A stretch of 64,000 bases of DNA from Spiroplasma ixodetis Y32 (GTDB lineage Bacteria; Bacillota_I; Bacilli_A; Mycoplasmatales; VBWQ01), in assembly GCF_030316605.1 (NCBI RefSeq), contig NZ_CP127039.1, positions 1,612,001 through 1,676,000 on the forward strand. Direction: 5' to 3'. The position numbers and the translations under genes were made by a program. The notes below the pieces were generated by a model. It was not told where the DNA came from. It ran no database searches and saw nothing but the letters and a program-made list of their open reading frames with translations. Shown one piece after another: positions 49,486 to 62,078 of this stretch; position 1 is the first letter of the stretch; each line of letters starts with the position of its first letter.

Positions 49486-50490
49486 ATGGCTATTAATTTA
49501 AAAGGCAGAAATTTTATTTGTTTATTAGATTTTACTTCAGAAGAAATTTATTACTTATTAGAATTAGCTGCTAATTTAAAAATTGCAAAACAAAAAGGAA
49601 TAGAAAAACAGCGGTTAAAAGGCTATAGTGTTGCTTTATTATATCGAAAAGATTCATTACGAACAAGAAGCGCGTTTGAAGTTGCTGCTTGTGATTTAGG
49701 AATGCATTCAACATATTTTGATCCAACTAGTAGTAAATTAGGAATTAAAGAATCAATTATTGATACCGCTAAATTTCTTGGTAGAATTTATAATGGTATT
49801 CAATTTCATGGATATAAACAAACTGATGTTGAAGAATTAGCTGAAAATGCCGGTGTTCCAATATGAAATGGCTTAACTGACTTATATCATCCAACACAAA
49901 TGCTAGCTGATATTATGACAATTCAAGAGTGTAAAAAAAATAAAGATGTTAAAGGTATTAAATTTGTTTATTTTGGAGATGCTCGTTTTAATATGGCTAA
50001 TAGTTATATGATTATTAGTGCAAAATTAGGAATGAATTTAGTAATCTGTACTAATAAAAATTTATGACCATATCCTCAACTATTAAAACAATGTCAAGAA
50101 ATTGCTCAAGAAACGGGTGGTTCTATTATTTTAACAGAAGATTATAAAACAGCAAGTAAAGATGCTGATGTAGTTGCTACTGATGTTTGAACATCTGTAT
50201 GTGAAGATAAAATTTTATTAAAACAACGAATTAAAGAATTAATTCCATATCAAGTTAATAATGAAAAAATGAAAATTGCAAAATCAGATGTTATATTTTT
50301 ACATTCTTTACCAAGTTTTCATGATGGTAATACACAAATTACTCAAGATATTGTTAAACAATATGGTGGAACAGGTGAATTAGAAGTTACTGATGAAGTA
50401 TTTCAATCTTCTGCATCAAAGGTATTTCAACAATCAGAAAATTGTTTACATACTATTAAAGCTGTAATGTTAGCAACTTTGAAAGGATAA
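49486..50490 (+). CDS. Ornithine carbamoyltransferase-like protein, 334 aa
   Basis: Family length and order are kept: carbamoyl-phosphate site [18 protein letters not shown] (usual STRTR; here SLRTR), [24 protein letters not shown] (HPTQ intact), [12 protein letters not shown] (usually GDARNN), and [12 protein letters not shown] (usual HCLPAFHD; here Ser for Cys). In arginine-fermenting mollicutes this enzyme turns citrulline into ornithine and carbamoyl phosphate. arcA and arcC are not in the window. Loss of the binding-loop Thr and the catalytic-site Cys suggests altered substrate or no activity. Confidence 0.75.
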
Positions 50491-50659
50491 TATATGAGAT
50501 TATATTAAAAATGAAAAGAAGTTTTAATCATTTTATTATTTAATAAACTTATTTCCATTAATTAGTTTTTATTATTCTTATTTTAGAATATTAAATATAT
50601 TAATTAATTGTTTAATAAAATATTAATGTTAGTTTTTATGTTAAGATATTAATAATTAA

Positions 50660-51600
50660 CGGACTTCTCCCTACATGTACTTGTGGAGGAAACAATGAAA
50701 TTGAATGAGTTCAACAATGCTTTTCAAACAGAACAGGATTGTTTAAAATATATAGCAAGTTTGAAGAAAAACAAATGTATCATGTATTCTTGAACAAGTT
50801 TGAATACTTCTAATTTAAGAAGAATAAGATGTTTGAAATGTCATCAAACATTTAGTATTCTTCATGGCACCATTTTTTACAAGTCACAAACACCTTTGAG
50901 ATTTTGATTTTATCTCATCTTTAGATGAATAAACACCAAACATGGAATTACATCAACTGATGTTGCAAAAGAATTGGGTGTGACTTTGAAAACTGCTTGA
51001 AGAATGGGTCATGAAATCAGAAATCGTATTGCCAAACAAGAACATCAATTTATTGTTGAGGGCATAGTGCAAATGGATGAAATGTATCTTTCACATATGG
51101 GTTTTAAAAAACAAGGAAGATCTTTGATAAATAAAACATTAATTGTTGGGATTTATGAAAAAACAACCAATAATTTAATTGTGAAAGTAATCAAAAACGC
51201 AAAAAGTAAAAATCTTTTGCAGTTTGCAAGAAACCATATTTCTTCAAAGTGTGATGTACATACTGATTCTTGAAAAGGATATCGTGATTTCAAATCACTT
51301 TTCCCTAATCACAAAACAGTTAACCATCAAGATGGTTATGTTTCAAAAATTGGCGTAAATACCAATCAAATTGAATCAGTATGAAAACATATACGAAGAA
51401 CATTTAAAACACATATCAAAGTTGCAAAACATCATGTTCATTTATATGCCAAAGAAGCTGCATATAAATTCAACAAGATACCTACTTTTGAAACTGTAAT
51501 GCTATGTTTCATTTAAAAATGTGGGGAGAAGTCCGTAGATAGGCTTTTCTCAACATTTATGTGATAAAATTTAAAAATAGTACATAAAGGGAGAAAAGCC
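50660..51600 (+). mobile_element. IS element A (IS1595-like), copy 10
   Basis: Perfect ATAATTAA duplication. Left terminal repeat has CTACAT for CCACAT. Confidence 0.94.
50695..51516 (+). CDS. IS1595-like transposase with altered zinc ribbon, 273 aa
   Basis: In frame throughout, but the first CxxC reads KCIMYSW (Cys to Tyr), so the zinc ribbon has three of four ligands. DDE residues intact. Probably impaired. Confidence 0.85.
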
Positions 51601-51644
51601 ATAATTAATTTTATTAACTCAAATTAGAACAATAGGAGTAAATT

Positions 51645-52283
51645 ATGATAAGACAAGAAGGAATATCAGAAGATAGTAGAGAACAATTAATATATAATTA
51701 TCAAGGATTAAATATATGAAAAAAAGTTAGTATTATTGGTAGTGGGTTTTTGCTTAGTACAATACCAGGAATTGGTATAACATATTTATGTAATGAAAAA
51801 ATTGTTAAAGCACTTGGTAGTAATGAAAATAAATTTTCATTACCAATTCGAATGCTAATGGGTGCTGCTACTAGTTCATTATTAGTATTATTTATTATGG
51901 GGCCATTTGTACATAAAAAAATATTTCCTGAATGATATGAAAAGAGAGCAGAAGCAAGGTATATAAATAAAACTATTAGTGAAATTGAAAATTTAAGAAA
52001 TGATTTTGTAAATATAAATAATAACTGAAATGAAAATAGTACAGTTAGTTTAATGGAAATATTAACAAAATTAAACAATAAAAAAGAAGAATTACAAAAT
52101 AAAGAAAAACCATTAATGTTTCAATGAGAATTGGAAAGAATGGTAGATAACTTAATTATTGATGTTAATAATCAATTAATTAGATTTGATCCTATTTCAA
52201 TTAGAGAAATTAATGATATGTTGGATAATTGAGATAATAATTCAGAATTAAATGATAGTAGTCAATCTTTAATTTGTTATTAA
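51645..52283 (+). CDS. Hypothetical membrane protein, 212 aa
   Basis: ATG after ATAGGAGTAAATT. Two hydrophobic segments (KKVSIIGSGFLLSTIPGIGI at ~27-48 and IRMLMGAATSSLLVLFIMGP at ~66-88) followed by a coiled-coil domain (ISEIENLRNDFVNI; LTKLNNKKEELQNKE) in the cytosol. Same plan as the pair at 22,785 and 23,408. Unrecognised. Confidence 0.6.
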
Positions 52284-52284
52284 A

Positions 52285-52320
52285 AATGTTATTCTTTTTT
52301 TAATTTAAAAGAATAACATT
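52285..52320. terminator. Bidirectional terminator between convergent genes
   Basis: AATGTTATTCTTTT / AAAAGAATAACATT perfect 14-bp stem. Confidence 0.85.
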
Positions 52321-52382
52321 AGTTAATTTATTTAAAAGTTTTTATATGTTATATAGTACTTTTTGTGCTAGTTTATTTTTTA

Positions 52383-52880
52383 CTATTTGTGATTTTTCAG
52401 AATTAAGAAACTCATATTTTTTTCATCTTTTATTTTTTCTATTTCTTCAAAACTTTGTTCTTTAATATTTGTACTAGTATCAATAATAAAAGAACTTAAA
52501 TTTTGTTGTGATTGGATTGGTGTGATATCATAGTAAATATCAGAAAGTAGCGTTAACGTTTCTGCTTGTTGATCTTCAAATTCTAAAAGACTTGTAGTAT
52601 CACTTTTTTGATTATTTGTTATGAAAAGACTTGTATATATATTTTCAATTTGTTCAGTTAATTTAATTTTTATTAAAACATTATTGTTATTTTTTAATGA
52701 TATTGTGCTTATTAAGTCTTTTTCTTTTAATAGTGCTTGTTCTTGATTAAGTTGCAAACCATTTAATAATGGTATTGATTTTACATATTTTTCTTTAGTT
52801 TTTGTTATTGGTTGCTCATAGATTTTCTTGTATTTTTTCAAAAATATTATTGCTTCATTTTTTGTTTTAAAATAATTGGA
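52383..52880 (-). pseudogene. Hypothetical protein, 5' end lost to an IS3-group insertion
   Basis: Open frame of ~160 codons to TAA at 52,383; upstream codons continue (KTKNEAIIFLKKYKKIYEQP) into the terminal repeat of an IS150-like element, so the true start is missing. Hydrophilic, Gln/Ser-rich, no transmembrane segment. Unrecognised. Confidence 0.5.
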
Positions 52881-52883
52881 TGG

Positions 52884-53318
52884 GTTACACTTTATTGGAC
52901 ACTAATTACGTAGACAAGTGAACAAATTAGTGAAAAGAAAGGAATTATAATTATGACCAATATTAACTCATATACCGACGAATTTAAAAAGCAAATAGTA
53001 GCTTTATATCAAAAAGTGGTAAATCAATATCTTGCCTTGTTAAAGAGTATAATGTTACAAGAGCAGTTGCTTATAAATGAATTAAGCAATTTACTAATTC
53101 AGGTAGTTTTAAAACTAAAGATAATCTTTCTGATTTAGAAAAACAATTAATTCAAACAAATAAAGAATTAAAACAGTTACGAATGGTAAATGATATTTTA
53201 AAGCAAGCAGCACTAATAATAGGCAGAAAATAGAAATTATTGTTAAAAATAAATCTAAATATAAAATTCGCACAATGTGTCGTTTTTTAAAACTCTCTAA
53301 ATCAACATATTATTTTAA
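52884..53318 (+). mobile_element. IS3-family (IS150-group) remnant
   Basis: Begins with TGGGTTACACTTTATTGGAC; orfA region (TNINSYTDEFKKQIVALYQK, helix-turn-helix SISCLVKEYNV/AVAYKWIKQF, leucine zipper LIQTNKELKQLRMVNDILKQ) with one A missing near 53,017; stop at 53,232; then the orfB start (RTMCRFLKLSKSTYYF). Ends at element A copy 11. The rest is not on the other side, so it was lost. Confidence 0.85.
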
Positions 53319-54259
53319 GGCTTTTCTCCCTTTATGTACTATTTTTAAATTTTATCACATAAATGCTGAGAAAAGCCTATATACGGACTTCTCCCCACAT
53401 TTTTAAATGAAACATAGCATTACAGTTTCAAAAGTAGGCATCTTGTTGAATTTATATGCAGCTTCTTTGGCATATAAATGAACATGATGTTTTGCAACTT
53501 TGATATGTGTTTTAAATGTTCTTCGTATATGTTTTCATACTGATTCAATTTGATTGGTATTTACGCCAATTTTTGAAACATAACCATCTTGATGGTTAAC
53601 TGTTTTGTGATTAGGGAAAAGTGATTTGAAATCACGATATCCTTTTCAAGAATCAGTATGTACATCACACTTTGAAGAAATATGGTTTCTTGCAAACTGC
53701 AAAATATTTTTACTTTTTGCGTTTTTGATTACTTTCACAATTAAATTATTGGTTGTTTTTTCATAAATCCCAACAATTAATGTTTTATTTATCAAAGATC
53801 TTCCTTGTTTTTTAAAACCCATATGTGAAAGATACATTTCATCCATTTGCACTATGCCCTCAACAATAAATTGATGTTCTTGTTTGGCAATACGATTTCT
53901 GATTTCATGACCCATTCTTCAAGCAGTTTTCAAAGTCACACCCAATTCTTTTGCAACATCAGTTGATGTAATTCCATGTTTGGTGTTTATTCATCTAAAG
54001 ATGAGATAAAATCAAAATCTCAAAGGTGTTTGTGACTTGTAAAAAATGGTGCCATGAAGAATACTAAATGTTTGATGACATTTCAAACATCTTATTCTTC
54101 TTAAATTAGAAGTATTCAAACTTGTTCAAGAACAAATGATACATTTGTTTTTCTTCAAACTTGCTATATATTTTAAACAATCCTGTTCTGTTTAAAAAGC
54201 ATTGTTGAACTCATTCAATTTCATTGTTTCCTCCACAAGTACATGTGGGGAGAAGTCCG
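53319..54259 (-). mobile_element. IS element A (IS1595-like), copy 11, mismatched flanks
   Basis: Left flank TATTTTAA (in the IS150-like remnant) and right flank AAAATTAA differ, indicating recombination between copies or an adjacent deletion. Confidence 0.92.
53403..54224 (-). pseudogene. IS1595-like transposase, early nonsense
   Basis: Full length, but Gln codon 10 is TAA (NAF-stop-TEQ). Also Leu to Ile in KNILQF. Confidence 0.87.
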
Positions 54260-54394
54260 AAAATTAATTTTAAAATTTTCAATTTTTTCTATAAGTAAAT
54301 TTATTCTATCAATAAAAACTAAATTTTCTTTTATTTTATTTATTTTTTTCTTAGTTTTTCTTTGTTTAATTTCCATAAATAATTTTTTTAACAT
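54260..54394 (-). pseudogene. N-terminal fragment of a basic hypothetical protein
   Basis: ATG 54,394 after GAAAGGGAAA; 45 codons (MLKKLFMEIKQRKTKKKINK...) run into element A copy 11. Lys-rich helical start. Unrecognised. Confidence 0.4.
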
Positions 54395-54557
54395 TATCTT
54401 GTTTTTCCCTTTCAATTTATTTTTATTAAAAATATGTTTAGTATCGTAACTACTAATAGATAATAGAAACTTTGTTTCTTATTGCAGTTAAGTTTTGGCT
54501 CATAGTTAACAAATGAGTTTTTAGTTGATATCCACCAATAATATAAATAACTTATTT

Positions 54558-55441
54558 TTATAATGAAGAGTTGTTATTTATACTTGTTAAAGATTGATTT
54601 GAAAAATCTCCTAATTCCATTGAATTAATTTTATCAATATTTAAATTTGATTCGATTTTTTTATCTAAATTTAATTTTCCATAAATAGCTAAACTTAAAA
54701 CATCATTGCACATGCCTAAAATAGTTTTATTTACAAATTTGGCAGTAATTGTTTTTTCACCAATAGGACCATCTCCACCAACTTTGTAGGGCTTATTTAA
54801 ATCTAAATTCATATTTGTTAAATCAATTCCATACAAATGTCATTCTTTGGTACTTATTTTGTTTGAATAATGTTTACCTAAATAATAAATTTTTGCTTTT
54901 GTATTATTAACATTAATATTAGCTTCTTCTTTCATTTCATTTATTACTGTTGTGTTAAGATCTTTTTTTCTACTCCCCCAGTGATAGTGCTATATTCACT
55001 AATTTGTTTATTTTTAAATAACGGATTATTTTCTTTAACTAGTAAATAATAATATTCATTATCTTTTAAAACATAAGGTAATATAACAATTCCTTTATTA
55101 TTAGTTCAAGGCTCTTCAACACCATAGTAAAAGTCTTCTTTAATTAATTTTACGAAAGTAGTTCCTTCATTTGTACATGTACCATTAAAAAATGTTGAAT
55201 TTTTTAAGTTACTATTAATATTTCTTTTTTTATGTTTTTTATGACGATGTTTATGATTAAAAATTTCGGCTTGTTTTAAATTAATTGGTAGTTCTTGTAA
55301 ATTGGTTAATGATTCTTGTAAGGTTGTTGGGTTACTTAATGATTTTATTTGCATAGATTGTACTTTTTGTTTTTCATTATGAAATAATGGAATAATTAAT
55401 ATTTATAATTTAAATAAAAAACTTGGATTAAAATATTTCAT
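54558..55441 (-). pseudogene. Nudix-hydrolase-like protein, stop and frameshift
   Basis: ATG 55,441 after GAAAGGGGCG; in-frame TAA at codon 13, then a His/Lys-rich stretch (HKHRHKKHKKR), then a beta-rich domain. A missing A near 54,966-54,972 breaks the frame in the likely Nudix box: TGGVEKKDLNTTVINEMKEE once rejoined, close to GX5EX7REUXEE but one residue short. Then EWHLYGIDL and a helical C-terminus. Most likely a degraded Nudix protein. Family call tentative. Confidence 0.5.
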
Positions 55442-55800
55442 TTTAACGCCCCTTTCAAAATAATAATTAATAAAATATATCTAAAATTATGTATTTATTT
55501 TAACATTTTTTTATTTTTCTTAGGATATTTGCTTTTATAATAATAAACATGGTATATAATTTAAAGCAAGATTATTATACTTTTGTAAATGAAATTTAAA
55601 TATATATTATAGTTTTATCGCTATAACTAGGTATTAACCACTAGGTTTATTTTTTAGTTTTTATTTTAGATAATAGAAATTTATTTAATCATCAATTATT
55701 AATAAATATTAAGTTTAAATTTAATTAAAAATAATAAAAAAATTATCAATTTTTACCACAAGTGTAAATTTGATACTTAATTAAAATAATTTTATTTTAT
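55442..55800. other. Intergenic region, no gene seen
   Basis: Very AT-rich, about 360 bp between two minus-strand genes. Contains an inverted repeat AACTAGG/CCTAGTT-like near 55,624-55,645 (AACTAGGTATTAACCACTAG). Nothing else evident. Confidence 0.4.
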
Positions 55801-56315
55801 TTAAAACATTAAATCAGAAAATGGAAAACAAGATTTAAATAGGGTAATATATTTAATAGTTTTTTGTTCATTATAATTTAATTCTGTATTTAATGTCATT
55901 AATTGCTTACGAAATTTTTCATAAAACATTGTTCAAAATAATCAACTTATAGTAATAATAAGTAAGCTAAGGAAACTAAAAATTGCTAATATTTCCTTGT
56001 TAATATTATTATTTTGAATTGGAATATAATATAATAAAGCACAAATAATAGTAATAATAACACCATTTATAAAAAATAAATTAATAATTGGTAGAGCTAA
56101 ATTACTTCATTTTTGAGAATTATTTTTTCACTTAATAACAAGTACACTACTTAAAGTTTGATATTTATTTCAAGTAGTAGTTTCATTAAAATCACGACTT
56201 TTTAATTTTAAAATATTTTTTTTAAAATTGTAGATTAGACACACTTTTTGGACTAATAAAAGTTTTTATAACTTTATATTATTAGTTGAGGTGTAGTTTA
56301 AAATGAAATATTTAA

Positions 56316-57256
56316 GGCTTTTCTCCCTTTATGTACTATTTTTAAATTTTATCACATAAATGTTGAGAAAAGCCTATCTACGGACTTCTCCCCACATTTT
56401 TAAATGAAACATAGCATTACAGTTTCAAAAGTAGGTATCTTGTTGAATTTATATGCAGCTTCTTTGGCATATAAATGAACATGATGTTTTGCAACTTTGA
56501 TATGTGTTTTAAATGTTCTTCGTATATGTTTTCATACTGATTCAATTTGATTGGTATTTACACCAATTTTTGAAACATAACCATCTTGATGGTTAACTGT
56601 TTTGTGATTAGGGAAAAGTGATTTGAAATCACGATATCCTTTTCAAGAATCAGTATGTACATCACACTTTGAAGAAATATGGTTTCTTGCAAACTGCAAA
56701 AGATTTTTACTTTTTGCGTTTTTGATTACTTTCACAATTAAATTATTGGTTGTTTTTTCATAAATCCCAACAATTAATGTTTTATTTATCAAAGATCTTC
56801 CTTGTTTTTTAAAACCCATATGTGAAAGATACATTTCATCCATTTGCACTATGCCCTCAACAATAAATTGATGTTCTTGTTTGGCAATACGATTTCTGAT
56901 TTCATGACCCATTCTTCAAGCAGTTTTCAAAGTCACACCCAATTCTTTTGCAACATCAGTTGATGTAATTCCATGTTTGGTGTTTATTCATCTAAAGATG
57001 AGATAAAATCAAAATCTCAAAGGTGTTTGTGACTTGTAAAAAATGGTGCCATGAAGAATACTAAATGTTTGATGACATTTCAAACATCTTATTCTTCTTA
57101 GATTAGAAGTATTCAAACTTGTTCAAGAACACATGATACATTTGTTTTTCTTCAAACTTGCTATATATTTTAAACAATCCTGTTCTGTTTGAAAAGCATT
57201 GTTGAACTCATTCAATTTCATTGTTTCCTCCACAAGTACATGTGGGGAGAAGTCCG
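56316..57256 (-). mobile_element. IS element A (IS1595-like), copy 12
   Basis: Perfect ATATTTAA duplication; same target site in element C as copy 2, but opposite orientation relative to element C. Confidence 0.95.
56400..57221 (-). CDS. IS1595-like transposase, 273 aa, intact
   Basis: Same features as copy 3: two zinc-ribbon CxxC pairs, VQMDEMY, HTDSWKGY, GVNTNQIESVW. No indels or nonsense codons. Confidence 0.9.
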
Positions 57257-58588
57257 ATATTTAATTAATAGTGCTGATTTTACTAAATTTGATTATAAAT
57301 TTAACAAGTTTGTAGAAAAGTATAAAAATGATAAAAATATTAATAAAGTTAATATTTATTATCGTAAATTTAGAAAATTTTGTTTTATTTTTAAAAATAA
57401 AAATTATTGTAAAGAAATAATTTCTCAATTACATATGCCAAAGCAAACTTTTTATTATTGAGCTAAACGTTTTTATTATATTTTCTACAAAAATAAACCT
57501 TTTGAAGAATTATTATTTAAATCAACAAAACCTAAAAATATTAAATATTTGTATAATTTGGAATTATCAGAAAAATTTATAAATTATTTTGTTCAGTATA
57601 AAGAAGAGTTTGGTATAGGTGCTTTTCAATTTTGTTATTTAATAAGACATATTGATGATATTAGGTTTAATTTTTTGCCAAAACCTTCGGTTAAAACTAT
57701 ATATCGTTGATTAAAACGTTTTGGTTTTTATTCACAAAAAACTATTAAGAAAAAACATTTGAGATATGAAGTAAAAGAAACGGGATTATTGCAGACTGAT
57801 ATTAAAGTAGTATCAGATTATATAACAGGAAGTAAAAGATGATATATTATTGATTTTATTGATGAAAAAAATCGAATTACTTATTGTTATCCATCTGAAA
57901 AAGCACAAACCAGAGATATTGTAAATGCTACTAAAAATGCTTTAAATTTTTATGAAAAATTGGGAATTAAAATTAAAAGAATTAGAACTGATAATGGTAG
58001 TCAATATGTTAATACATCTTGTGGAAAACCACAAAGGAATCGTTGATTTACAAATTTTTGTAATAAAAAAGGTATAGTTCATGAAACTACACCGTTTAGA
58101 TCACCACAGAGTAATGGTAAGATTGAAAGATTCCATAGAAATTGAAGTAATTTATTTCAAATAAAACCATATTTAAATAGTGATTTTAGTTTATTTCAAA
58201 AATTAGTTAATTCTTTTCAAGAATATTATACCAATTCTAAACAACATAAATCATTAGGGTTAATGACTCCTATGGATTATTTTGATAAACTTTTATTAGA
58301 TGGAAAATAGTCCAAAATGTCTGTACTACCTTACATATTTTTTTTAAAATTATAGTTAAGATATTTAAAAGTAAATTTACTTTTAACTATTTGACAATTA
58401 ATATTTTTATTGGATAATGCTTGTTGATAGCCAGGTTTTAATTTAGTATCATTTTTTTTAGTTTTTAAAATAATAATTAATCAAAAAATAAATTGGAATA
58501 ATTGAAATGTTAAAACCATCGCAATTAAAAATAAACTAATAAGAATAAAAACACTTGTTGTTTGATCTTGAGTAATCATATATTTTCA

Positions 58589-59779
58589 CTATTTATTTTC
58601 TATAGCATTAATACCAGGTAAATCCTTACCTTCTAGATATTCTAATGAAGCACCTCCACCAGTTGAAATATGGCTAAATTTATTTTCATATCCAAATTTA
58701 ACTGCTGCTGCTGCACTATCACCACCACCAATTAGTGTAAATGCACCTTTTAATTGTGAAATAGTTTTACAAATATTTTTTGTTCCATTAACAAAGTTAC
58801 TCATTTCAAAAACTCCTAATGGTCCATTTCAAAAAACAGTTTTAGCATTAATTAAAGTATTTTCAAATAATTTAATTGTTTTTGGACCAATATCCATTCC
58901 TTCATATCCATCATCAATGTTTTCATTATTAGTAATTTTACCTTTGATATCCTTAAATTCCGGAGCAATTACAAAGTCAATAGGTAGTATTAATTTTTCT
59001 TTTCCTAATTCAATAATTTCTTTAGCAATATCAATTTTATCTTTTTTTAATAATGAATCACCAATTTTATAATTCAATGCTTTCATAAAAGTATAAGCCA
59101 TACCGCCACCAACAAGAACTTTATCAGCTTTTGTTAATAATTGTTTGATAACATCAATTTTATCTGATACTTTAGCACCACCAAGTACTGCTATAAAAGG
59201 ATGTTCTGGATTAACGGTGATTTTATTAAGCATTGTTAATTCTTTTTCAATTAATAAACCAACACAACTATTTTTGATATTAGTAGCAATACCAACGTTA
59301 GAGGCATGAGCACGGTGTGCAGTACCAAAAGCATCATTAACAAATACATCACCTAAATGTGCTCAATATTTACCTAATTCGGGATTATTAGTAGATTCTT
59401 TATTACCATTTAAATCTTCAAAACGAGTATTTTCTATTAAAAGTAATTCTTTGTTTTTAAGATTATTAATAGCTGTTTCAAGATTTGTACCACGAGTTTC
59501 ATTAATGAATATTACATTTTTTTTTAAGATTTCACTTAGTCTTTTTGCAACAGGCGCTAAAGTATTCTTCGCTTTATCAGTTTCAGATTTAATTCTTCCA
59601 AGATGTGATAACATGATTATTTTTGCATTTTGATTTTGTAAATACTTAATAGTTTCGATGCTTGCTTTTATTCTTGTATCATCGGTAATTTTATTATTTT
59701 CTAATGGTACATTGAAGTCAAAACGAACAATAACTTTTTTATTTTTAAAATCAAGATCCTTTAATGTTTTTTTATTCAT
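58589..59779 (-). CDS. pgk: Phosphoglycerate kinase, 396 aa
   Basis: Glycolytic enzyme, 1,3-bisphosphoglycerate + ADP to 3-phosphoglycerate + ATP. Conserved pieces: [87 protein letters not shown] and [14 protein letters not shown]. Start at ATG 59,779 with AAAGGAG upstream; the in-frame ATG at 59,803 lies before that site. Follows gap on the same strand, separated by a terminator. Confidence 0.97.
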
Positions 59780-59837
59780 ATAATTTTCATCTCCTTTTTT
59801 CATATTATAATTTTAATATATTTTTAAAACTATTAAT

Positions 59838-59872
59838 AAAAATGCATCTTGTAATTGGTAAGATGCATTTTT
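59838..59872 (-). terminator. Terminator between gap and pgk
   Basis: AAAAATGCATCTT / AAGATGCATTTTT, perfect 13-bp stem; suggests gap and pgk are at least partly separate transcripts. Confidence 0.85.
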
Positions 59873-59905
59873 GTAGTTTAATATTTTAATTAAACTATTT
59901 AAAAA

Positions 59906-60985
<1,080 letters not shown>

Positions 60986-61103
60986 TTAATATTTGTGACA
61001 AAATATGGATTTATTTATAAAACATTTATTTTATTAGTAAATTATTTCCTTTATTTTAATTATAGTTTTCATTATTTTATTTTTTTATGAAAAATACTAT
61101 GTT

Positions 61104-62033
61104 TTATATTGGTATATATTCTATTTCATTATTAATATTTTCAATATTATTATTTTCAATTGTAGTTTGTGATTCTTCAACAGTTAATTCAATTGGTATA
61201 GTTAAAGTTTGAATACGTTCTAATAAGCGTTTAACTTTAATTTCTTCTGATTTACTATTTTTTAAATAATAATGTTGATATAGTTCACTAATACTATAGT
61301 TAGAATTAATAAATGTAGTTTTTAATGGTAAAATTCGTGCATTAAGAATACTAAATAATAATTCATCACGCTCTCAAGCACTAACAGTTTCACCGCCTAA
61401 ATCATCAATAAATAATAAGTCACATGATTTTAATTGTTCAATTTGCTCATTAGTATCAGTATCATTTTTAAAACTTTTTTTAATATCCATAACAAATTCA
61501 GGTCATACAATAAAACAAACAGTTTGATTTTTTTGAATTAATTTATTTGCAAATAAGATAAAAATAAAAGTTTTGCCACTACCTGTGTCACCATATAAGT
61601 ATAAACCTTGATAACTTTTGTGTTTTAAAGATTGATGTAAATACTGGATGATTTCTTTTCTTGCATTAGTTGAGGCATTAAAATTTTTACTTCATGAAAG
61701 TGATAAAAGTTTATCATCATAGTATTTAATTAAAAAATTATTATGTACTTGTTGTTGGACAGATCTATTAATAGAATGAAGACAATCCGTTAGTACTAAA
61801 CTTATTTTTTGATTAGGTAACATTACTAGTTTATAACGATATCCTTTAACATTTTGTAGACATTTGCTAAGATTCTCTCGTTTTTTACATAAATTGTAGC
61901 TATCAATATAAGTTTTTAATAAATCAACATATGGTTCTAGTTTGCTGTTAGTTAAGTTGTTTTTTTTAATAAAGTCATGAAGTTCAGCATTGTTAATGTT
62001 TTCTTTTAAGATAGTTGTCGCTTTAAGTTTCAT
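61104..62033 (-). CDS. dnaI: Primosomal protein DnaI-like helicase loader, 309 aa
   Basis: AAA+ ATPase that loads the replicative helicase. A ~130-residue N-terminal domain precedes the ATPase core: GLYLYGDTGSGKTFIF (Walker A), LLFIDDLGGE (Walker B), TTFINSNYS (sensor 1) and a C-terminal Arg-containing part KVKRLLERI. Start at ATG 62,033 fits AAGGAA better than the ATG at 62,042. It follows dnaB by 45 bp, the usual Gram-positive order. Confidence 0.88.
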
Positions 62034-62078
62034 GATAATCATTTCCTTACTTAATAATAGTGTCTTTTAGTAATTAAA

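Larger units (their letters stand above)
56303..58310 (+). pseudogene. Element C transposase, split by element A
   Basis: ATG 56,303 then IS insertion after codon 4; removing 941 + 8 bp restores 1059 nt (352 aa). Catalytic motifs QTDIK, RTDNGSQY and GKIERFHR are present. The part after the insertion could perhaps be expressed only if a new start is used. Confidence 0.87.
56230..58334 (+). mobile_element. IS element C, copy 3, containing element A
   Basis: Ends GTAGATTAGACACAC and GTACTACCTTAC with a perfect 17-bp duplication ATATTTTTTTTAAAATT at 56,213-56,229 and 58,335-58,351. Element A copy 12 is inserted at the start codon region. The best copy for defining the element. Confidence 0.93.
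55801..58579 (-). pseudogene. Membrane protein of 218 aa, split by element C
   Basis: ATG 58,579 begins MITQDQTTSVFILISLFLIAM. After removing element C copy 3 (56,230-58,334) and one 17-bp duplication the frame continues as KNILKLKSRDFNETTTW to TAA at 55,801, total 657 nt. Three hydrophobic segments: one near the N-terminus and two close together in the second half. No family recognised. The intact frame shows that the insertion is recent. Confidence 0.75.

Noticed and set aside
57189-57461. A 90-codon frame joining element A and element C sequence
   Set aside because: It reads antisense through element A's left end into the element C gene; it is a product of the insertion, with no start signal of its own.
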